From NCBI RefSeq assembly GCF_036607905.1, contig NZ_CP144555.1, forward strand, positions 992,001-1,056,000: DNA of 64,000 nucleotides. The letters run 5' to 3'. This DNA comes from Streptomyces sp. SCSIO 75703 (GTDB lineage Bacteria; Actinomycetota; Actinomycetes; Streptomycetales; Streptomycetaceae). A program made the position numbers and the translations under genes. A model generated the notes under the pieces. The model had not been told where the DNA came from. It searched no databases and saw only the letters and a program-made list of their open reading frames with translations. This document shows, piece after piece, positions 16,403 through 23,099 of the stretch (position 1 is its first letter; every line of letters starts with the position of its first letter).

Positions 16403-18162
16403 CGCGGGTGTGGCGGTCGGCCGCCGGACTGGACTTCCCCGACCGGGTGCCGTACGCGGACCGGCGGGAGTGGGCACGGCGGGGGCTGTGTCCCGACGCG
16501 GACCTGTTCTCCCTGTTCCGCGAGCACGCGGGGGCGCATCCCGGGCGCGACGCCGTGGTGGACGAGGACGGGACGGTGTCCTACGGCGCGCTGTACGCCG
16601 ACGTCCTGCGCGTGGCCGCGCGGTTCGCGGCGGCGGGGCTCGGGCCGCGGGACGTGATCGGGCTGCGGCTGCCCAACGGTCGCCTGGCCGCCGCGGCGGA
16701 ACTCGCCGTCTACGCGCTCGGCGCGGTGGCCCTGCCGTATCCGCTGGGCGGGGGCGTCCGGGACACCCTCGGCCTGCTCGGGCGCTCCCGGGCCGCCGGC
16801 GCCGTCCTCGCGGAGCCGGCCGACCGCGAGGCCGCGGGCCGGCTCCCGCTCCTGCGGGCGGTGTTCGGGCCGGACGACCTGATGCCCGGCCGGCCCCCGG
16901 CCGGTCCCGCCCTCGTGCCCGGCCCGCGCCCGGCCGCGCCCACCGCACCGGCGAGGATCCTCGTCTCCTCGGGCTCCGAGGCCGAACCGAAGATGGTCGC
17001 CTACAGCCACCAGGCCATGGCCGGCGGACGGGCCGCGTACGTCCGCGCGCTCGCCCGGGACCCGGCCGCGGTCCCCCGCAACCTGGTCCTCGTCTCGCTC
17101 GCCTCGTCCTTCGGCTCACTCGGCGTGCCGGTGACGCTCGCGGCGCTGGGCGGCACGCTGATCGTGCGGCGGCGCTTCGAGGCGGCGGACGCCCTGCGCG
17201 CGGTGGGCGACCACCGGCCGGCCCTCGTGTTCGGCGTGCCGACGATGCTGCGCCGGCTCGCGGACCTGCCGCGCTCCCCCGGCGAGGACACGTCGTCGCT
17301 GGAGGCGTTCGTCTCCAGCGGCGCGGCGCTGCCCGGCTCCACCGCCACCGCCTGCCGGGAGCGGTTCGCCCGGCCCGTGATCGCGGTGTACGGGTCCTCC
17401 GACGGGGTCAACTGCCACACCGCCGCCCCCGGCGCGCCCGCCGGGGACACCGCCGGCACCCCCGACCCCGCCGTGGCCGCCGTGCGCATCGTCCGGCCCG
17501 ACGGCTCCCCCGCCCCGGCCGGGGAGCCCGGCGAGATCCAGGCCCGCGGCCCGATGACGCCGATGTGCTACGTCGGCGCCCCCGAACTCGACGCGCGCTA
17601 CCGGACGGAGACCGGCTGGGTCCGCACCGGCGACCTGGGCGTGCTCGACGCGCGGGGCCGGCTGCGCGTACGGGGGCGGCTGAAGAACGTCGTCATCCGG
17701 GGCGGGTACACCATCAGCCCGGCCGAGGTGGAGCGCGAACTGGGCACCCACCCGGCCCTCGCCGAGGTGGTCTGCGTGCCGGTGCCCGACGAGGAACTGG
17801 GGGAACGGCTCTGCGCCTGCGTCCGCCCGGCCCCCGGGGCGCCCGCCCCCACCCTGGACCACCTCACGGCCCACCTGGGCCGACGGGGCCTGGAACGGCG
17901 GAAGTTCCCCGAGTACGTGCTGCCGGTGACCGGTATGCCGCTCGGGCCGACCGGCAAGATCTGCCGGCGCACCGTCACCGCCGACGCCGTACGGGCGCTG
18001 GAGGCGGGGCGGCTTCCGGGGCCCCGGGGGCAAGATCAAGCACTTTTCACCCCTTCGAGGCAATCTGCCCATAAGGAATTCCTGGGGGCGAATCCCGCCT
18101 GGCACTCTGAACGGGACAAGGTCGAAAGGCACGCCAACCTCCGTTCCCACAGCGGAAGTTGA
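16399..18162 (+). CDS. Acyl-CoA synthetase (AMP-forming) with odd C-terminal tail
   Basis: A 587-residue ANL ligase. The P-loop is altered to VSSGSEAEPK (about 189-198), YGSSDG replaces the usual YGxTE, RTGDLG and GRLKNVVIRGG are normal, and catalytic lysine is K520 in GPTGKICRR. It is fused by GTGA overlap to the CoA-transferase. The last 43 or so residues (from about 18031) differ sharply: the DNA becomes less GC-rich, includes GAATTC, and encodes a Gln/His/Ser/Asn-rich tail unlike a ligase end. This looks like promoter DNA of the next gene read through because an earlier stop was lost or a frameshift occurred. Confidence 0.88.
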   Translation: MTRVWRSAAGLDFPDRVPYADRREWARRGLCPDADLFSLFREHAGAHPGRDAVVDEDGTVSYGALYADVLRVAARFAAAGLGPRDVIGLRLPNGRLAAAAELAVYALGAVALPYPLGGGVRDTLGLLGRSRAAGAVLAEPADREAAGRLPLLRAVFGPDDLMPGRPPAGPALVPGPRPAAPTAPARILVSSGSEAEPKMVAYSHQAMAGGRAAYVRALARDPAAVPRNLVLVSLASSFGSLGVPVTLAALGGTLIVRRRFEAADALRAVGDHRPALVFGVPTMLRRLADLPRSPGEDTSSLEAFVSSGAALPGSTATACRERFARPVIAVYGSSDGVNCHTAAPGAPAGDTAGTPDPAVAAVRIVRPDGSPAPAGEPGEIQARGPMTPMCYVGAPELDARYRTETGWVRTGDLGVLDARGRLRVRGRLKNVVIRGGYTISPAEVERELGTHPALAEVVCVPVPDEELGERLCACVRPAPGAPAPTLDHLTAHLGRRGLERRKFPEYVLPVTGMPLGPTGKICRRTVTADAVRALEAGRLPGPRGQDQALFTPSRQSAHKEFLGANPAWHSERDKVERHANLRSHSGS

Positions 18163-18189
18163 GCATTACACCAGAACGGGGAACACCTC

Positions 18190-18495
18190 ATGCGTCGCTC
18201 GGTCATCACCTGCGCCCTCCTCGCGGCCGTGGCCTGGGTGGGCCTCACACCGGGCCCCGCCGCGGCCGCCGCCGAGGGGGAGGTCACCGTCTTCCAGACG
18301 GAACTCCAGCCGCTGACCGTCTACCGGGACCCGGCCGGCTGCCACAAGCTCCCGGCCGCCGCCCACGTGCTGAACAACGCGACCGACGGCCCGGTGCGGA
18401 TCTACGGCGACCCGTTCTGCCTCGGTCCCTCCGTGACCGTCCCCCCGGGGTACGGGGCCCACGTGGCGCCCGGCAGCGGCAGCTTCAGCGCCTGA
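18190..18495 (+). CDS. Small secreted protein, two cysteines
   Basis: A 101-residue protein with a Sec signal peptide: MRRS, a hydrophobic stretch to about residue 20, then PGPAAAAA, with cleavage likely near residue 27. The mature part of about 74 residues has two cysteines (GCHKLP and DPFCLGP) that could form a disulfide, and a repeat of a Y-x-D/G-P...C pattern that faintly recalls secreted beta/gamma-crystallin-like proteins. I do not recognise it firmly. GGGGAA precedes the ATG. Confidence 0.75.
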   Translation: MRRSVITCALLAAVAWVGLTPGPAAAAAEGEVTVFQTELQPLTVYRDPAGCHKLPAAAHVLNNATDGPVRIYGDPFCLGPSVTVPPGYGAHVAPGSGSFSA

Positions 18496-18529
18496 CCGGC
18501 CGTCCACACCCGGGGGAAACGAGGGGAAC

Positions 18530-19786
18530 ATGCCCGCAGAACTCGCCGTGGTCGGTCTCGGCTACGTCGGACTCCCACTGGCCCGCCGGGCCTGTGAGGC
18601 GGGACTCGACACCGTCGGCCACGACATCAGTCCGGCGGTGACCGGGGGCCTCACCGCGGGGCGCTCCCACATCGGGGACGTCAGCGACGCCGAGGTGCGG
18701 CGGATGCGGGCCCGGGGGTTCCGGGCCAGCGCCGACCCGGCGGTCCTCGACCGGGCCCGCACGGTGGTGATCTGCGTGCCGACCGGGCTCACCGCCGACC
18801 GGACCCCCGACCTGGAGCCGTTACGGGCGGCGGCGCGCACCGTCGCCCGGCACCTCGCGCCCGGCACGCTGGTCTCCGTGGAGTCCACCAGCCACCCGGG
18901 CACCACCCAGGAGATCGTCCGGCCCCTGCTGGAGGAGAGCGGACTGCGGGTGGGCGAGGACTTCCACCTCGCCTACTCCCCCGAACGCATCGACCCGGGC
19001 AACAGCCGCTTCTCCTTCCGCACCACGCCGAAGATCGTCAGCGGCTGCACCACCCTCTGCGCCAAACACGCCGAGGCGTTCTACGAACAGCTCGTCGACG
19101 AGGTCGTCGTCGCCGCCGGAACCCGCGAGGCCGAGATGGCCAAGCTGCTGGAGAACGCCTACCGGTACGTCAACATCGCGCTGGCCGACGAGGCCGCGCT
19201 CTACTGCGGGCAGGCCGGCATCGACGTCTGGGACGTGCTGCGCTGCGCCGGCACCAAACCCTTCGGGTTCGCCCCCTTCCGGCCCGGCCCCGGCGTCGGC
19301 GGGCACTGCGTCCCCGTCGACCCCCGCTATCTGATGGCCCACGCCGAGGAACAGGGCTTCTCGTTCCGCACCCTGCGCGCCGCCCGCGAGGTCCTGGACG
19401 CCATGCCGGGACACGTGGCCGACCGCGCCTGCCGGCTGCTGCGCGAGCACGGCACCGGTCCGGCCGGGGCCCGGGTGACCCTGCTCGGCGTCTCGTACAA
19501 GGCGGATGTCGCCGACGTCCGGGAGTCCCCCGCCTTCCCGGTGGCCCGCGCCCTGCGCGCCCGGGGGGCCGCCCTCGCCTACCACGACCCGCGGGTCGAC
19601 GCGTTCACCGTCGACGGCACACCGGTCCCCCGGCACCTCACGCCCGAGCGGGCGTGCGCCGGCAGCGACCTCGTCCTGCTGCTCCAGGACCACCAGGAGT
19701 ACGGGTCCCTCCCGTGGGACGAGACGGGGTGCCCGGTGCTCGACACCCGCGGAACCGCCCGGGGCCGGCGGGTCACCCACCTCTGA
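18530..19786 (+). CDS. UDP-sugar 6-dehydrogenase (UDP-HexNAc/UDP-glucose dehydrogenase family)
   Basis: A 418-residue nucleotide-sugar dehydrogenase that oxidises C6 to the uronate in two NAD steps. The Rossmann motif is VVGLGYVGLPLA (7-18), the middle domain has AEMAKLLENAYRYVNIA, and the catalytic cysteine is C260 in GVGGHCVPVDPRYL. The C-terminal domain has GVSYKADVADVRESPA. Overall it is closer to the WbpA/WecC HexNAc branch than to plain UDP-glucose enzymes, though that call is soft. Leucine 98 is encoded by TTA (18821-18823), so translation should depend on the bldA tRNA. GAGGGGAA precedes ATG 18530. Confidence 0.92.
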   Translation: MPAELAVVGLGYVGLPLARRACEAGLDTVGHDISPAVTGGLTAGRSHIGDVSDAEVRRMRARGFRASADPAVLDRARTVVICVPTGLTADRTPDLEPLRAAARTVARHLAPGTLVSVESTSHPGTTQEIVRPLLEESGLRVGEDFHLAYSPERIDPGNSRFSFRTTPKIVSGCTTLCAKHAEAFYEQLVDEVVVAAGTREAEMAKLLENAYRYVNIALADEAALYCGQAGIDVWDVLRCAGTKPFGFAPFRPGPGVGGHCVPVDPRYLMAHAEEQGFSFRTLRAAREVLDAMPGHVADRACRLLREHGTGPAGARVTLLGVSYKADVADVRESPAFPVARALRARGAALAYHDPRVDAFTVDGTPVPRHLTPERACAGSDLVLLLQDHQEYGSLPWDETGCPVLDTRGTARGRRVTHL

Positions 19787-19898
19787 CCCGCCGCCGGCGC
19801 GAAAGCTCCCGGCGGGTGTGGCCCGGTCCACGCCCGCCGTGGGAAGCGGCGCCCGGACGTCCGTCCGGAGCGCCATCACGAAAGAAGGAGATCCCCCC

Positions 19899-20441
19899 AT
19901 GACCATGGTGGCCGACAACACCGCCCAGGCCCGTCTGTCGAAGCGTTTCGAGAAGTGGGACAGCGACGGCAACGGCGTCCTGGAGCCCTCGGACTTCGTC
20001 GCCGAGGCCGCCCGGATCGCCACCGCCCTCGGCCAGTCCCCGGACTCCCCGCAGGGTGTCGCCCTGCGGAACGCCTTCCAGTCCATGTTCGAGAACCTGG
20101 CGGAGCGCGTCGGCGTCTCCCCGCAGGGTCCGCTCTCCCAGGAGCAGTTCCTCGGTGCCGCCGGTGAGCTGTTCCAGGGCGGCGACGCCGCCTTCAACCG
20201 GGTGCTGGGCCCGGTCGCCAACGGCATCGTCGGTCTCTGCGACCGCAACGCGGACGGCGTCATCGACGCCGCCGAGTTCGGCTCCTGGCTCGGCGCCGTC
20301 GGCGGTCTCGACGCGTCGTCGGCCGCCGAGGCGTTCCGCCGGATCGACACCGACGGCGACGGCGTGCTCAGCGAGCAGGAACTGCTCGCGGCCATCCGCG
20401 ACTTCCACTTCGGCCGGCTCGAGGTCGAACTGCTCGGCTGA
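19899..20441 (+). CDS. EF-hand calcium-binding protein (calerythrin/CabC-like)
   Basis: A 180-residue soluble protein with three good EF-hand loops: DSDGNGVLEPSD at 21-32 (Asp rather than Glu at loop position 12), DRNADGVIDAAE at 115-126 and DTDGDGVLSEQE at 150-161. A degenerate hand lies around 70-84. Length and layout match the four-hand actinobacterial calerythrin group, so it is probably a cytosolic calcium buffer or sensor. AAGGAG precedes the ATG. Its link with the surrounding biosynthetic genes is unclear. Confidence 0.93.
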   Translation: MTMVADNTAQARLSKRFEKWDSDGNGVLEPSDFVAEAARIATALGQSPDSPQGVALRNAFQSMFENLAERVGVSPQGPLSQEQFLGAAGELFQGGDAAFNRVLGPVANGIVGLCDRNADGVIDAAEFGSWLGAVGGLDASSAAEAFRRIDTDGDGVLSEQELLAAIRDFHFGRLEVELLG

Positions 20442-20461
20442 GCGGCGCCCGCAGGACGGAC

Positions 20462-20499
20462 CCGGCCGGCGCCTCCTCCCGCGAGGGGGCGCCGGCCGG
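20462..20499. terminator. 12-bp hairpin between convergent genes
   Basis: CCGGCCGGCGCC (20462-20473) pairs with GGCGCCGGCCGG (20488-20499). It lies 20 bp after the EF-hand stop and 8 bp from the stop of the converging gene, so it may serve both. Confidence 0.7.
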
Positions 20500-20506
20500 C
20501 GTGCGT

Positions 20507-21016
20507 TCACCCGGCGGGGGCGCCGTCCGGTCCGCGCCACCCGGCGGGGGCGAACACGACGCCGGTCTCCGGGGCGAGGGAGAGGCAGGGGCCGGTCAGC
20601 AGCCGGGGCGTGTGGATCAGGATGTTGTAGTGGTTGGGCAGGTGGCAGCCGTCGAAGCCGAGCACCGTGCCGACCGGTTCGCCACCGATCAGCAGGGTGT
20701 CGCCGCGGTCGACGACTCCCCCGCAGTCCAGTTCGGCGAAGCCGAGGAAACCGACCCGGTCCACCCGGGCGCCCGGCTCCTCGCTCCAGTGGTCGGTGGT
20801 GACCAGCTCGTGCACCTCGCCGCGGCGCACGCAGCGGCTCGCGAACGGCTCCAGGGTCATGCCCCGGTCGGTGCGCGTGTGCCGGAGCACCTTCACCACG
20901 GCGCCGCGCACGGCCCGCTTGGCCCCGTCCTCGTGCCGCCCGGCGTCGAGCGAGGGACGCGCGGGCGGACCGGAGGCGGTGGCGGGCGCGGGGCCCGGGG
21001 AGGGGCGGGGGTTCAT
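20507..21016 (-). CDS. Uncharacterised protein, last gene of leftward operon
   Basis: A 169-residue protein that I do not recognise with confidence. After a Pro/Ala-rich leader of about 30 residues comes a mixed alpha/beta region: VVKVLRHTRTDRGMTLEP, VHELVTTDHWSEEPG, then FLGFAELDCGGVVDRGD, LIGGEPVGTVLGFDGCHLPNH and VVFAPAGW at the end. Conserved-looking D, H and C residues could be functional. There is no signal peptide or membrane segment. Its ATG overlaps the upstream dehydrogenase stop (ATGA), so it is translated with the sugar-modifying genes and probably acts in the same pathway. Confidence 0.8.
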   Translation of the reverse strand: MNPRPSPGPAPATASGPPARPSLDAGRHEDGAKRAVRGAVVKVLRHTRTDRGMTLEPFASRCVRRGEVHELVTTDHWSEEPGARVDRVGFLGFAELDCGGVVDRGDTLLIGGEPVGTVLGFDGCHLPNHYNILIHTPRLLTGPCLSLAPETGVVFAPAGWRGPDGAPAG

Positions 21017-21984
21017 CGCACGGCCTCCGGTACGGGCGGGCGGACACGGGCGTAGGCGGCGGCGACGAGGTCCAGGGCGGCCACTCCGCCGGTGGCGGCC
21101 GCGTCGGGCGGCGGGGCGGCGCAGACCCGGGCGAAGTCGCGGAGGATGCCCTCGTACTCGTGCCAGAGCGATTCCTTGAAGCCGGGGCGGCCGTCCAGCA
21201 TGTCCGCGCGCAGCTCGCTCCCGTCGGCCAGCCGCACCACCACGTCCTTGGTCTCCCCCGGGTAGGACCAGTCGAGTTCGACGGTGCCGCGGGCCCCGGA
21301 CGGCGACTCCAGGCGGATCAGCGCCTGCCGGTCGATGCCCGCCTCCCAGGCGACCTCGGCGGAGGCGACCGTCAGCGGCGGCTCGCCCAGCAGCAGCCGG
21401 ACCAGGTCGAAGGCGTTGGGACCGTTGTCGGCGACGCAGCCGCCGCCGCAGCGGGCCGGGTCGAGGTACCAGGTGTCGGCGCCGATGTGCTCCTCGATCC
21501 GCTCCAGGTACCGCACCCGTACGGACGCGACCGGGTTCGGCGCGTCGGGCGGCGGCACGCTGCGGGCCAGGTCGAGGACCCGGTCGTTGTGGCGCCGGTG
21601 GAAGGCGGTGAGGAGGGGGACGCCCCGCTCCCGGGCGAGCGCGGCCAGGGCCCGGCCGTCCGCCGGGTCCAGCGCGAGCGGCTTCTCCACGCAGACCGGT
21701 ACGCCGGCCCGCAGCGCGTCGGCGCAGACCCGGGCGTGGGCGTGGTTGGGCACGGCGACGACCACCGCGTCCAGGGCGGCGGAGGCCAGCATCGAACGGT
21801 GGTCGGTGTGGCAGGCGACCCGGCCGCGGTGCGGGGCCAGCGCGTCCTCGCGCAGGTCGCAGACGGCGGCCAGGGTCCATTCGGGCAGCCGTTCGGCGGC
21901 GGCCAGGTAGTAGCGGGAGATCACGCCGAGGCCGACGAGCCCGAGCCTGCGGGGCGGGCGGGCCGCGGGCCCGGGGCGGGTCAC
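21013..21984 (-). CDS. Gfo/Idh/MocA-family NAD(P)-dependent dehydrogenase
   Basis: A 323-residue oxidoreductase. The Rossmann motif is LGLVGLGVISRYYL near the N-terminus, followed by VVVAVPNHAHA and VCVEKPLALD with the family lysine. Family members oxidise or reduce sugar, inositol or amino-sugar hydroxyls. GTG 21984 overlaps the stop of the upstream Ldh2-type gene (GTGA), and its own stop overlaps the next ATG. Two such dehydrogenases plus two DegT aminotransferases lie in this locus, the classic pairing for installing amino groups on sugars or cyclitols. Confidence 0.92.
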   Translation of the reverse strand: MTRPGPAARPPRRLGLVGLGVISRYYLAAAERLPEWTLAAVCDLREDALAPHRGRVACHTDHRSMLASAALDAVVVAVPNHAHARVCADALRAGVPVCVEKPLALDPADGRALAALARERGVPLLTAFHRRHNDRVLDLARSVPPPDAPNPVASVRVRYLERIEEHIGADTWYLDPARCGGGCVADNGPNAFDLVRLLLGEPPLTVASAEVAWEAGIDRQALIRLESPSGARGTVELDWSYPGETKDVVVRLADGSELRADMLDGRPGFKESLWHEYEGILRDFARVCAAPPPDAAATGGVAALDLVAAAYARVRPPVPEAVR

Positions 21985-23099
21985 CGGGCCTCCGTGAGGA
22001 CGGGCAGGTCCAGCCCGAGGCCGGTCAGCTCGGCGTGCAGGGAGGCGGGCAGGGGGACGCCGGCGGCGCGGCGGCGCGCGGCACGTTCGGCCTCCTGATG
22101 TCCGGGGTAGCGGACCGGGTCGTGGCCGGCGAGGGGCGGGCAGTCCAGCACGGTGGCGAAGACGTCCCGGGCGTCGTCGGGAAAGCCGTCGCGCAGCATG
22201 CCGGGCGCGATGGCCAGCAGCAGGAAGCCGATGTCGTCGTCGCTCCCGCCGGGGCGGCCGTCCCCGTCGAGCGCCGCGCGGGTGGGGCCGGTGGCGGCGC
22301 CGGAGACCAGCCCGGCCAGCAGTTCCACGGTGAGACCGAGCCCGAAGCCCTTGTACGCGCCGGTCTCGGGCCGGCCGCCGAGCCAGCCGAGCCACGCCTC
22401 GCCCCGGTCGTAGGCTCCGGCGTCGGTCACGGCCCGGCCGGCGTCGTCGGTCAGCCAGCCCTCCGGCGCGGGGCGGCCGTCCCGGGCGGCGGTACGGACC
22501 CGGCCGGTGGGCACGACGGTGGTGCTCATGTCCAGCACGAAGGGGCGGCCCTCGACGGCGGGCGCGGCCACGCTGAGCGGGTTGGTGCCGAGCAGCGCCG
22601 CGGCGCCGAGCGGGGGCCGGGCGATGCGCTGGCCCCCGCAGTTGGAGGCCACCACGCCGATCATGCCCCGGGCGGCAGCCCGCAGGGCGTGGACGCCGGC
22701 GCAGCCGAAGTGGGTGGCGCCGCGCACGGAGACGAGGCCGATGCCGTGGTCGGCGGCCCGCCGCACGGCGAGGTCCATGCCCTCGGAGGCGGCCCACAGG
22801 CCGAGGGCCCGCCGGTGGTCGACGAGGACGCAGGCGCCGAGGTCGCGCAGGACCGTGGGCTCCGCCGCCGGGTCGGCGCGGCCGGACTCCAGCAGCGGTA
22901 CGTAGAGCCGGGCGAGGTTGAACACGCCGTGCGAGTCCATGCCGGTCAGGTCGCCGTGGCACAACGCCTCGGCGGCGAGACGGGACCGGGCCGGGGGCAC
23001 CCCGAGCCGGGTGAAACAGGCGGCCGTCGCGCCGAGCAGGGCGGTGTACGGAACCCTCACCTCCTCGCGGCGGCCGGCGACGGACGGTGCGACAGTCAT
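21981..23099 (-). CDS. Malate/L-lactate dehydrogenase-family (Ldh2/YiaK) oxidoreductase
   Basis: A 372-residue NAD(P)H-dependent oxidoreductase of the family distinct from classical LDH. Characteristic blocks are ALCHGDLTGMDSHGV, GATHFGCAGVHA, GTNPLSVAAP, and TGAYKGFGLGL. Members reduce 2-keto acids, 2,3-diketogulonate or cyclic imines. The start has AGGA upstream, and both ends overlap neighbours by four bases. In this operon it could reduce a keto-sugar acid or an imine; the substrate is not determinable. Confidence 0.9.
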   Translation of the reverse strand: MTVAPSVAGRREEVRVPYTALLGATAACFTRLGVPPARSRLAAEALCHGDLTGMDSHGVFNLARLYVPLLESGRADPAAEPTVLRDLGACVLVDHRRALGLWAASEGMDLAVRRAADHGIGLVSVRGATHFGCAGVHALRAAARGMIGVVASNCGGQRIARPPLGAAALLGTNPLSVAAPAVEGRPFVLDMSTTVVPTGRVRTAARDGRPAPEGWLTDDAGRAVTDAGAYDRGEAWLGWLGGRPETGAYKGFGLGLTVELLAGLVSGAATGPTRAALDGDGRPGGSDDDIGFLLLAIAPGMLRDGFPDDARDVFATVLDCPPLAGHDPVRYPGHQEAERAARRRAAGVPLPASLHAELTGLGLDLPVLTEAR

